Source of the DNA: a virus
IMG/VR virus record: IMGVR_UViG_3300005264_000095
Location: 1-22,865 of that record
Direction: 5' to 3' (one strand)
Length of the DNA: 22,865 nucleotides
Shown: positions 14,324 through 21,538 of the stretch, piece by piece
Numbering within the stretch: position 1 is the stretch's first letter
How the letters are laid out: the number at the start of each line of letters is the position of its first letter
The notes under the pieces: model-generated
The model's input: the letters and a program-made list of their open reading frames with translations, nothing else
The model's database searches: none
Told to the model about the DNA's origin: nothing
Program-made: the position numbers and the translations under genes

Positions 14324-14324
14324 G

Positions 14325-16712
14325 ATGGTTAAGAAAGTTAGAATAACATTATCGAAAAAACAAATGCAGGCAATACAAGTTCTTAGAGATGATTCTACAA
14401 CTGAATTGTTTTATGGTGGTGCAGCAGGCGGTGGGAAGTCATGGCTTGGAGTATTGTGGCTAACACTTAATTCTTTAGAGTACCCTGGAACAAGATGGAT
14501 GATGGGACGATCTAAACTTAAGATCCTTAAAGAAACTACTTTATTATCTTTCTTCGAAGTTGCAAAATTAGTAGGTATGCACAGAGATAAAGATTACAAA
14601 TACAATTCTATGTCAGGAGTAATAACATTTACTAATGGTTCGGAAATATATTTAAAAGATTTATTCTTATATCCAAGTGATCCTGAATTTGATTCATTAG
14701 GATCAACTGAATATACAGGTGCATTTATTGACGAGGCTTCAGAAGTAACAACTAAAGCTAAGACTATTGTAACATCACGTTTAAGATTTAAGTTAGAAGA
14801 ATATAACTTAATTCCAAAATTATTATTAACATCTAACCCTTCAAAGAATTTCTTATATACTCAATTCTATAAACCAAACAAAGCTGGAACAATCTTACAT
14901 TATAGAAAGTTTATCTCAGCATTAGTTCAAGATAACCCTTATATTTCTCCGCATTATATTGAAAACTTAAAGAAGTTAGATCCAGTATCTAAGGAAAGAT
15001 TATTCTACGGTAACTTTGAATATGATGACGACCCAGCTAAATTAATGGAATATGATAACATTGTAGATATATTCACTAATCAATTTGTTGAGGAAGAAGA
15101 CGACACAAAATATATCAGTTGTGATGTAGCGCGGTTCGGTAAAGATAAAGCAGTTATTATGATCTGGAAAGGATTATTCATTGAAAAGATATATGATTAT
15201 GGTAAATGTTCAATTAAAGAATTACACGATAACCTCATACGCTCATGCAAAAAACATAAAGTTCCATTTTCAAATGTGGTAGTTGATGATGATGGAGTTG
15301 GTTGTGTAACTCCTGATACAGAAGTATGGACAGTTAAAGGTTGGAAAAAAGCTGAAGATGTTCAAGAAGGTGAACAAATTTACAGTAAAGATGAAAATGA
15401 TAATTTAATTATTGAAACTGTTAAATCTAATCGTAAAATTGAAAATATGAAAATATTGAAAAATGAAGATTACGAATACAGTTGGACGCATCTAATGCCG
15501 TACAAAACAAGAAAAGAACATTCAATGAAAGTTGGAACTTGGCAAGACACATTAAAATTAAAACAAATCTATTTAGATAATAAATTTAATTGGACTGGTA
15601 AAGCTGATGAAAATATAACTTTTCCTGCAACTGAATACGCTATGCCTAATGGTGGAATTAAGCAATTAGATAATGAATTGAATTTAACTAAGAGTGCATT
15701 TGCTAAGTTTTTAGGTTGGTATGTATCTGAAGGGTGTATTGACGATAGATATGTATTAATTTCTCAAAATGTAGATAGTCCACATAACAAAATGATTAAA
15801 AGTATTTTGGATGAATGTGGATTTAATTATTATATTAAACCCAAAGGTCGAGAACAGTTTTATTCAATAGGTCATAAAGGATTAGTTAAATGGTTAAAAG
15901 AACATTGTTACGTTGGTAAAACGTATAATTGTTATAATAAAAAAACACCTGACTTAATTAAGAACTCAACTAAACGAATTATTGATTTATACTTAGATGA
16001 ATTTATTAATGGGGATGGTTATTATCACAAAGGAATGAGAACTATGATTACAAGTAGTCCTGTTTTGGCGGACGACTTACATGAATTATTATTAAAATCT
16101 GGTTCGTATGCAAATAAACGAATTAAACACAAAAAAGGTTCAACTTCAGTAATTGAAGGCAGAACTTTAACAAGAACTACGGATTGCTTCGTTGTTTACG
16201 AATGGAGTAATAAACACATATTACACAACGTATGTGAAACTGAAGAACGAATTGGAACAGTTCATAATATTAAAATCACTGGTAAAACTCATTTATTTAT
16301 GAATCGGTTTAAAAATAATCGAGTGTTTTGGACTCATAACGGTGGAATAGTGGATTGGCTACCTAATGTGACTGGTTTTGTTAATAACGGCAAAGTAATT
16401 GATGAGGATAATCAAACATTAAACTATGCTAATCTTAAAACTCAATGTTATTTCAAACTCGCTGAATATGTAATGGCTAATAAGATCGGTTGTTACAAAG
16501 AAGTACCTGTTGAAATTCAAGAGAATATTATTGCTGAACTTGAACAAGTTAAGAGAGCAGACATTGATAATGATCAAAAAGTTAAACTTGTAAAGAAGGA
16601 AGTTATGAAAGACAACCTTGAAGGACGATCACCAGATTATGCAGATTCAATGATGATGCGAATGGTGTTTGAAGTTAAACAAGAAGTTCTAATGGATTAT
16701 TTAGAGTTATAA
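14325..16712 (+). CDS. terL: Terminase large subunit with in-frame intein, 795 aa
   Basis: DNA-packaging motor. The N-terminal ATPase has Walker A GGAAGGGKS (31-39) and Walker B GAFIDEAS (Asp136, Glu137). Its C-terminal nuclease has Asp267 (SCDVARFG), Asp321-323 (VVVDDDGVG) and Asp771 or 774 (SPDYADSMMM). An intein occupies residues 327-672, so the host protein is about 449 residues, normal for a large terminase. The split falls within the conserved DDDGVG-GG stretch next to the nuclease metal site; removal restores GVGGGIVDWL. ATG at 14325 has no clear ribosome site and is one base after the preceding stop; TTTTAATTTAAG about 37 bases upstream could be a weak promoter. Without splicing the nuclease should be inactive. 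Confidence 0.93.
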   Translation: MVKKVRITLSKKQMQAIQVLRDDSTTELFYGGAAGGGKSWLGVLWLTLNSLEYPGTRWMMGRSKLKILKETTLLSFFEVAKLVGMHRDKDYKYNSMSGVITFTNGSEIYLKDLFLYPSDPEFDSLGSTEYTGAFIDEASEVTTKAKTIVTSRLRFKLEEYNLIPKLLLTSNPSKNFLYTQFYKPNKAGTILHYRKFISALVQDNPYISPHYIENLKKLDPVSKERLFYGNFEYDDDPAKLMEYDNIVDIFTNQFVEEEDDTKYISCDVARFGKDKAVIMIWKGLFIEKIYDYGKCSIKELHDNLIRSCKKHKVPFSNVVVDDDGVGCVTPDTEVWTVKGWKKAEDVQEGEQIYSKDENDNLIIETVKSNRKIENMKILKNEDYEYSWTHLMPYKTRKEHSMKVGTWQDTLKLKQIYLDNKFNWTGKADENITFPATEYAMPNGGIKQLDNELNLTKSAFAKFLGWYVSEGCIDDRYVLISQNVDSPHNKMIKSILDECGFNYYIKPKGREQFYSIGHKGLVKWLKEHCYVGKTYNCYNKKTPDLIKNSTKRIIDLYLDEFINGDGYYHKGMRTMITSSPVLADDLHELLLKSGSYANKRIKHKKGSTSVIEGRTLTRTTDCFVVYEWSNKHILHNVCETEERIGTVHNIKITGKTHLFMNRFKNNRVFWTHNGGIVDWLPNVTGFVNNGKVIDEDNQTLNYANLKTQCYFKLAEYVMANKIGCYKEVPVEIQENIIAELEQVKRADIDNDQKVKLVKKEVMKDNLEGRSPDYADSMMMRMVFEVKQEVLMDYLEL
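15303..16340 (+). mobile_element. LAGLIDADG intein inside the terminase large subunit
   Basis: A 346-residue element starts with Cys (CVTPDTEVWTVKGWKKAEDV, block A) and has the block B TxxH pattern (TRKEH). The LAGLIDADG homing endonuclease motifs FLGWYVSEG and LDEFINGDGY follow. Block F is IGTVHNIKITGKTHLF and the end is WTHN. All blocks for N-terminal thioester formation and Asn cyclisation are present. The residue after Asn is Gly, not the Cys, Ser or Thr that standard splicing needs. Both endonuclease motifs keep their acidic residues (Glu, Asp), so homing activity is plausible. The junctions lie at codon boundaries TGT 15303 and AAC 16338-16340. Confidence 0.9.
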
Positions 16713-16720
16713 ACGATAGC

Positions 16721-16730
16721 TTTATAAATA
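16721..16730 (+). promoter_or_regulatory. TATA box (TTTATAAATA), leaderless type
   Basis: TTTATAAATA begins nine bases after the terminase stop and 33 bases before the GTG start at 16754, a spacing that places transcript start at or near that codon. Confidence 0.65.
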
Positions 16731-16753
16731 GTTCACGCCTGATACAATATAGG

Positions 16754-17005
16754 GTGTATATTGTGAGGGTAAAAGACTACTTTAGAAAGGTATTTAAAAA
16801 ATTCTTATTTCATAGTGAAGACTATGTTGTACCAGTTAAAGTAGTTGAATACGTAGATGCAGACCGATTGTTGTTTAGCATTCCAGGACTTGATGAAACG
16901 GAAACTAAAGAGTTTACAAAATCAATACGTAATTCTATAAAAGAAAATAAAATCATTATAACCTCACAAGATATTAGGCAAGTTGTTGTCCTGAAAAAAA
17001 AGTGA
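16754..17005 (+). CDS. Hypothetical protein, 83 aa, GTG start
   Basis: The frame starts with GTG at 16754, 33 bases from the TATA box start; a second in-frame GTG at 16763 is an alternative. The protein is basic at both ends with a central acidic stretch (DADRLLFSIPGLDETETKEF) and a C-terminal beta segment. No family is recognised and there is no membrane segment. Its TGA stop forms part of the ribosome site (TGAGGAGA) of the next gene, so the two are coupled. Confidence 0.6.
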   Translation: MYIVRVKDYFRKVFKKFLFHSEDYVVPVKVVEYVDADRLLFSIPGLDETETKEFTKSIRNSIKENKIIITSQDIRQVVVLKKK

Positions 17006-17012
17006 GGAGACT

Positions 17013-17246
17013 ATGTATATAACTAAAATAATGAAATATTTAGATGAGAACGAAGGCGTTCTGTTTTCTGCAAAGATGATACAAGCTAAGTTAGGTTTAG
17101 AAAATAAACGTACAATACATAAATGTATGAAGCAAATAGTTAAATACGATAATTACACCTTGTCTTACAAAATTAGTAATGGCAAGCGTAATATTATAAC
17201 ATCATATTATGGTGCAATGGGTGAATTAAATGGAAGAAGAAAGTAA
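17013..17246 (+). CDS. Winged-helix-like small protein, 77 aa
   Basis: The order helix (KIMKYLDENEGVLFSAKMIQ), helix (AKLGLENKRTIHKCMKQIVK) and a beta hairpin (YTLSYKISNGKRNIITSYYG) suggests a winged helix DNA-binding fold. The second helix with 'KRTIHKCMKQIVKY' would be the recognition helix. This is judged from the pattern alone, not from family identity. GGAG lies five bases before ATG. It overlaps the next gene by 17 bases. As it sits between terminase and portal it may regulate the following late genes. Confidence 0.6.
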   Translation: MYITKIMKYLDENEGVLFSAKMIQAKLGLENKRTIHKCMKQIVKYDNYTLSYKISNGKRNIITSYYGAMGELNGRRK

Positions 17247-17646
17247 AACAAAAACTTCAAAGTTATCTTTTAGAGATAAGATGATTGCAAAAGTTAAGGA
17301 ATATGCTGTAATGGATAGTGTTCCTGTAAGAGTTAAACGAAGAATGGCTGAATTGAAGAAATTAAGTCAAGCAACAACACATAAATTGGGAACAGGAAGA
17401 ACAGCGGATCATGTAACTATTTCTCCTGAAATGACTATTGGAGATTTATCTGCTAGAGTTGAAAATGGAATTGGAGTTATATCATATCTTAAATATAAAA
17501 CTGATAAAGATGGTAATAAGATCTTAATACCAACAACTATGGAAATGAATGGACGTCAAGTAGAATTTGATGGACGTTACGAAATTGAACATACAATTGT
17601 TGAAACATTTAAGTTCGGTGAAAAAATAAGTATTGTGGTTAAGTAA
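17230..17646 (+). CDS. Hypothetical protein, 138 aa
   Basis: No family is recognised. The N-terminal third is basic and helical (FRDKMIAKVKEYAVMD, RVKRRMAELKKLSQATTHK). The middle has a conserved-looking loop (GTGRTADHVTISPEMTIGDL) and the C-terminal third is beta-rich (YEIEHTIVETFKFGEKISIV). There are no cysteine pairs or membrane segment. It overlaps the previous gene by 17 bases, and its stop is followed by A-ATG of the next gene. Confidence 0.6.
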   Translation: MEEESKTKTSKLSFRDKMIAKVKEYAVMDSVPVRVKRRMAELKKLSQATTHKLGTGRTADHVTISPEMTIGDLSARVENGIGVISYLKYKTDKDGNKILIPTTMEMNGRQVEFDGRYEIEHTIVETFKFGEKISIVVK

Positions 17647-17647
17647 A

Positions 17648-18145
17648 ATGGAAAAAGAAGTAAGAAATTTTGTTCAAAAAGGACATGTAATTGAAGTGCG
17701 TAGAGATATACCTACAGAGAAATTAACATCTCGTGATATAATTAATCAAATTAAAGCGCATAGAGATGAATTAAATAAACTTGAAGAAAGTAGAGTTAAG
17801 TATAACGAACAATTAGTAATTATTGATGGTAAGAAGGAACATGTTGAAACAAGCATGAAAGATTTTACTAAATTTGAAGAATGGGCTAATACTTATCAAG
17901 AAAGTAAAGCACGTGCAATTGTTGATGATTTCTTAGAGAAATGTGTTAATGAAGTTGATGCTGAATATGTAACTGATAATACTTTAGATAATAATGCTAA
18001 CAAACGTCAGAAGTTTATGCAAGTACAACGTAAGATTGCAACATGCGATGATGCAAGAACAGATCTAGCAGAAGATACTATTAGAAAAGTATTTTATGAA
18101 GATTGTATATTCTCCAATCCTTGGATTTTAGAGGATGAAGAATAA
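17648..18145 (+). CDS. Hypothetical coiled-coil protein, 165 aa
   Basis: ATG at 17648 lies one base after the preceding TAA; an upstream TTG at 17633 in the same frame is a less likely start. Residues about 28-75 form a charged helix (IINQIKAHRDELNKLEESRV), and the remainder is helical and acidic, ending in DEE. No family is recognised. The stop is directly followed by a late-type promoter. Position between terminase and portal genes is often used by minor head or packaging accessory proteins, but there is no direct evidence. Confidence 0.6.
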   Translation: MEKEVRNFVQKGHVIEVRRDIPTEKLTSRDIINQIKAHRDELNKLEESRVKYNEQLVIIDGKKEHVETSMKDFTKFEEWANTYQESKARAIVDDFLEKCVNEVDAEYVTDNTLDNNANKRQKFMQVQRKIATCDDARTDLAEDTIRKVFYEDCIFSNPWILEDEE

Positions 18146-18159
18146 TTGTGTTTAAGTAC
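18143..18159 (+). promoter_or_regulatory. Late-type promoter (AATTGTGTTTAAGTACT), exact copy of the one at 20605
   Basis: The 17 bases are identical to 20605-20621. TATA-like TTTAAGTA lies at 18151-18158, so a transcript would start near 18178-18184, just at the left arm of the stem described below. No large gene follows within 170 bases. Confidence 0.65.
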
Positions 18160-18183
18160 TTACGTACTTTATTTTTTAACATA

Positions 18184-18280
18184 GGTAAAGGTAAGGGGTT
18201 CTTTTAATGTTTTTTGCTACTACATTAAGGACTATGTTTAATTCGCCTCACAATGGTTTTACAGGTTTTTGCCCTTTACC
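18184..18280 (+). ncRNA. Candidate small transcript with closing stem, between two late promoters
   Basis: GGTAAAGG at 18184-18191 and CCTTTACC at 18273-18280 are exact complements. They enclose a nine-pair hairpin: TTTTAATGT at 18202-18210 with ACATTAAGG at 18222-18230 (two G-U pairs). The upstream promoter would start transcription almost at the stem. This segment also contains a 33-codon ORF, so it could instead be a gene leader. A small RNA is only a proposal. Confidence 0.4.
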
Positions 18281-18308
18281 GCCTTTAATTTTAATTGTGT
18301 TTAAATAG
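18207..18308 (+). CDS. Possible 33-residue ORF
   Basis: ATG at 18207, with GGGG eight bases before it, runs to TAG at 18306-18308, which lies inside the next promoter. The peptide is hydrophobic at the end (CPLPPLILIVFK) and has no family. It competes with the non-coding interpretation of the same stretch, and codon use gives no clear support. Confidence 0.3.
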   Translation: MFFATTLRTMFNSPHNGFTGFCPLPPLILIVFK

Positions 18309-18309
18309 T
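18293..18309 (+). promoter_or_regulatory. Late-type promoter (AATTGTGTTTAAATAGT) of the portal gene
   Basis: TTTAAATA at 18300-18307 begins 34 bases before the portal ATG at 18334. A GGTG ribosome site lies at about 18325-18328. The transcript leader would be very short. Confidence 0.75.
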
Positions 18310-18333
18310 TAAACAATTTCATTTGGTGTAACA

Positions 18334-20607
18334 ATGGGAATTATAAATAATATTCAAAATATGCTGTCTAAGTCAAAAGAAGTGGCGTTGAGTTCTTTTA
18401 TTAGCGGATTAGGTAGTGATCAAGATGTGCAAAATAGATTACCGATAACACCCGACTGGTTCTTAAATCCTGTATTCGGACAACCTAGAGGACTTAACTT
18501 TTATGAGTTACGACAATATGCAGCATCGCCCTGGGTGCAAATGGTTATTCAAACTATAAAGAAAGAAATAACTAATATTCCTATTGATATTGTTAATGTT
18601 GATGAAGAAGATGATACTAAGTATGAAAAGGAAACTACACTTATTATGAACTTCTTTGATAAAATAAATTCTAATGATGAAGAACTTATGGATATGATCG
18701 CTGCAGCTGTTGATGATGTAGCTAAATTAGATTCAGGCGTTTGGGTAAAAGTATTTACTGAAGAATCATACGAATTAACTCAAGCTGAAATCATTAATGA
18801 ATTAGGTGAGAAAACTGGTGTTGATGAAGTTACTGTATTAAAACCATTTGGTCAAAGAGAACTTAAAGAGATCTGGTATGCAGATGGTGGAACATTCACT
18901 AAACAAGTTGATCCTTATAGAAGATTACAAGCTTACTTTCAATATTCATACAAAAAACCAATGCAGAAACCTAAGCAGTTTTTCCCTGCAGAAATTGTAT
19001 GGATGCAATTAAACAAAAGAACAGATTCAATTTACGGAATGTCACCTTTACAATCAGCACAACAAATTGTTGAACTGATGATTCAATCTACTAGATGGAA
19101 CAAAGATTACTTTAAGAATAATGCAATACCTGATGGTATCATTGGATTAGTTAATTCTAACCCTGAAAGTTTTGCTAGTTTCAAAAAGAATTGGAAGAAG
19201 GAAGTTCAAGGTAAACCTCACAGATTATTATTTCATAATACAGATGTTAATTTCCAAGCTTTAACAGGTCAAGCTAAAGATATGGAATGGTTAGATGGGC
19301 AGAAGTGGTTCATGCATATGATCTTTGCAGTTTATGGAGTATCTCCAGTAGAAGCTGGATTCCACGAAAATGTTAATCAAGGTAACACATCAGGTCAAGA
19401 AAGAGTTACAGTTCGTAACGCTATCAAACCATATTTGACTTTATTCGAAAGAATGATTAATAGACAAATCTTACCTGAATTATTACAAGATGAAAGACCT
19501 AAGGTTAAGTTTAAATTCTTGCCTGAAGATCATGATCAAGAGAAAATTCTATTTGAAAACTCTATGAAGGAAATTGAAGTTGGAACTCTAACTGTTAATG
19601 AATATCGTAGAATGCGAGGACGAGATGCTGTTGAAGGTGGAGATGTTTCACGAAACTCAACAACTCAAAATGAAGATGACGAATTTGATAATAGTTTTGG
19701 TGGCTCTGATAATTCTAGCAATAGTAGTAGTACTACAGCTGATACTGATGGAGATTCAAAACCAAAAAAACAGCAAGGGGGCAAAGAAGACAAGCCCCAA
19801 AAAAAAGTCTTAATTAAATCAAAAGATAATCCTTACCCTGAGGCGGAATCCTACGAAACATTCCTTTCCCACAAGTTTAATGACTGGGAGACAAAAGTTA
19901 TCCAAGCTTTAAGCGAAGTAAACTTAACCAAATCAGGTTCTATTAATCAATTAACTTATAAAAATCTACATCAGAAATCATTCTCTGATTTTGTTAATAA
20001 GTTATTACAAGGTGTAACTTCACAAGGATTCTTAAAAGGTATAACTAAGGTTGTTAAACAATCTATGCACATAGGATTGAGTGAAGCTGAAGATGAACTT
20101 AACATAGATATTGGATCAGGTGTTATGTTTGATAATCAAGTTCAAGCGTTAAGTAATCAACAACTTACAGGTTACATGATAAATGGTAATCAGTGGCATG
20201 GAATCAAAGGTGTAGCTGATGATATTAGAAATGATGTTTTAAAATTAGTTGAAGATAATGTACGGAACAAAGTTACATTAAGTGATACAACTAAGGAAAT
20301 ACAACAATTATTCAAAGGTGTTGAATCAACTCAAGCAAGACGTATTGCTCGAACTGAGACTACTCGTTTCTTAAACGAAGGTAAGTTGTCGGGCTTTAAA
20401 GATTCTGGAATTAAAGGATTGAAAACATACAAAGCTGTAGGCGATTCACACACTAGCGAACAATGTAAACGATTAGATGCTAAGTATAGACATGCAGGTA
20501 TAGGGTATGAGGACGTATTCAGTGATGATAAAACTGGACAACAATTTGAATATCCTCCAACTCATGTAAATTGTAGATGTCGGATCGGATTTCAACGATT
20601 AAAATAA
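18334..20607 (+). CDS. Portal protein fused to MuF-like minor head protein, 757 aa
   Basis: Residues about 30-445 match a phage portal of the HK97/SPP1 kind, the ring through which DNA enters the head. They include the start PDWFLNPVFGQPRGLNFYEL, then YGMSPLQSAQQIVELMIQST, IFAVYGVSPVEAGF and ERMINRQILPELL. Residues about 447-492 are a polar linker rich in Asp, Ser, Asn and Lys. Residues about 665-757 form a MuF-like domain (ARRIARTETTRFLNEGK, then KAVGDSHTSEQCKRLDAKY and THVNCRCRIGF), with His and Cys as possible metal ligands. In most viruses portal and MuF are separate genes, so a fusion is unusual though known. The promoter is just upstream; the stop is followed by another late promoter. 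Confidence 0.9.
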   Translation: MGIINNIQNMLSKSKEVALSSFISGLGSDQDVQNRLPITPDWFLNPVFGQPRGLNFYELRQYAASPWVQMVIQTIKKEITNIPIDIVNVDEEDDTKYEKETTLIMNFFDKINSNDEELMDMIAAAVDDVAKLDSGVWVKVFTEESYELTQAEIINELGEKTGVDEVTVLKPFGQRELKEIWYADGGTFTKQVDPYRRLQAYFQYSYKKPMQKPKQFFPAEIVWMQLNKRTDSIYGMSPLQSAQQIVELMIQSTRWNKDYFKNNAIPDGIIGLVNSNPESFASFKKNWKKEVQGKPHRLLFHNTDVNFQALTGQAKDMEWLDGQKWFMHMIFAVYGVSPVEAGFHENVNQGNTSGQERVTVRNAIKPYLTLFERMINRQILPELLQDERPKVKFKFLPEDHDQEKILFENSMKEIEVGTLTVNEYRRMRGRDAVEGGDVSRNSTTQNEDDEFDNSFGGSDNSSNSSSTTADTDGDSKPKKQQGGKEDKPQKKVLIKSKDNPYPEAESYETFLSHKFNDWETKVIQALSEVNLTKSGSINQLTYKNLHQKSFSDFVNKLLQGVTSQGFLKGITKVVKQSMHIGLSEAEDELNIDIGSGVMFDNQVQALSNQQLTGYMINGNQWHGIKGVADDIRNDVLKLVEDNVRNKVTLSDTTKEIQQLFKGVESTQARRIARTETTRFLNEGKLSGFKDSGIKGLKTYKAVGDSHTSEQCKRLDAKYRHAGIGYEDVFSDDKTGQQFEYPPTHVNCRCRIGFQRLK

Positions 20608-20621
20608 TTGTGTTTAAGTAC
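20605..20621 (+). promoter_or_regulatory. Late-type promoter (AATTGTGTTTAAGTACT) of the protease-capsid genes
   Basis: Exact copy of 18143-18159. It starts within the portal stop codon. TTTAAGTA at 20613-20620 begins 35 bases before the ATG at 20648, so the mRNA leader is very short. Confidence 0.75.
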
Positions 20622-20647
20622 TAACTCACTTTGATAAAGGTAATAAG

Positions 20648-21529
20648 ATGGAAAAATCAACAAACGGATTCGAGAAAACTGACAGAATAGAACTATTCCA
20701 AAGTTTAATGAAACAACCAGATGGTAAATATATTGCGGTATTAAGCGATGATTCAATAGATAGAGATGGAGACATTATTGGAAAGTCTGCACTTAACAAA
20801 GTTATCAATGATGATAATGGTGTAGTTTCAATATTAGTTGATCATAAGAATGAAGTTAATAATCTAGTAGGACACTGGGTAAATAGAAGAATGGAAGTAA
20901 TTGATGGTCACAATGCATTAGTTGCTGAACCAAAATTCTATTTGTCAAATCCTCAAGCACAAATAATTAAAGGTATGTTAGATGATGGAGCACAAATGGG
21001 AATCTCAATTGGAGCTATTCCAAGCGAATCCAAAAAAGTTAAACTTAACGGTAAAACACATACAGAATTTACAGCATTGGAATTACTTGAAGCAAGCTTC
21101 GTAGCTATACCAGCTAACAAGCACGCACATGCAGTTGCAATAGCAAAATCCCTATCCTTAAATAAAAATGAGGAGGTATCTACTATGACAGAAGAACAAA
21201 TTGACAAAAAATTAGACGATAATGTTGTTACTGAAGAATTAGAGAAATCTAACGAATTAGAAACATTACAAAAAGAGTTCGATGTTTTCAAAACAGAATC
21301 AGATGCTGAACTAAATAAAAATAAAGAGGTAGTTGAAAACTTAAACAAAGAGTTAGAAGCTAACACTATTATGCAAAAAGATTTAGTAAAAGCAAATGAA
21401 ACAATTGAAAACTTAAACAAACAAATCGAAGAACTGAACAAGCAATCAGTATTCAAAGCAGAAGGCGAAGAAGTATCAGCTAAAGTTGTTAAGAATACAG
21501 AAGGAATGATCCCAGTTTTTTATAAATAG
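20648..21529 (+). CDS. Prohead protease with C-terminal scaffold domain, 293 aa
   Basis: Serine protease of the HK97 prohead (U35) type that cleaves scaffold and capsid proteins during head maturation. His66 (VDHKNE), Ser120 (GISIGA) and Glu149 (LEASFVAIPAN) are candidate catalytic residues. The N-terminal core is about 1-170. Residues about 180-265 are a charged coiled coil (ELETLQKEFDVFKTESDAEL, LEANTIMQKDLVKANETIEN) typical of a scaffold. An internal start within the same frame gives the scaffold separately (next entry). The stop is TAG at 21527-21529; the capsid gene lies in the same frame after three codons. GGT seven bases before ATG serves as ribosome site. Confidence 0.85.
   Translation: MEKSTNGFEKTDRIELFQSLMKQPDGKYIAVLSDDSIDRDGDIIGKSALNKVINDDNGVVSILVDHKNEVNNLVGHWVNRRMEVIDGHNALVAEPKFYLSNPQAQIIKGMLDDGAQMGISIGAIPSESKKVKLNGKTHTEFTALELLEASFVAIPANKHAHAVAIAKSLSLNKNEEVSTMTEEQIDKKLDDNVVTEELEKSNELETLQKEFDVFKTESDAELNKNKEVVENLNKELEANTIMQKDLVKANETIENLNKQIEELNKQSVFKAEGEEVSAKVVKNTEGMIPVFYK
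21185..21529 (+). CDS. Nested scaffold protein, internal start of the protease gene, 114 aa
   Basis: ATG at 21185 (residue 180 of the protease frame) has GAGGAGGT at 21170-21177, with seven bases spacing. This is the best ribosome site I see in the window, better than those at most gene starts. The product (MTEEQIDKKLDDNVVTEELE and so on) is nearly all coiled coil, as scaffolds are. The same arrangement is known from lambda C/Nu3 and similar protease-scaffold pairs. The product shares its TAG stop with the full gene. Confidence 0.75.
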   Translation: MTEEQIDKKLDDNVVTEELEKSNELETLQKEFDVFKTESDAELNKNKEVVENLNKELEANTIMQKDLVKANETIENLNKQIEELNKQSVFKAEGEEVSAKVVKNTEGMIPVFYK

Positions 21530-21538
21530 GTAAGCAAA

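Noticed and set aside
20953-21456. Minus-strand 167-residue frame opposite the protease gene
   Set aside because: It is a Ser/Leu/Phe-rich shadow of the Glu/Lys-rich coiled coil; protease motifs and the nested start support the plus strand.
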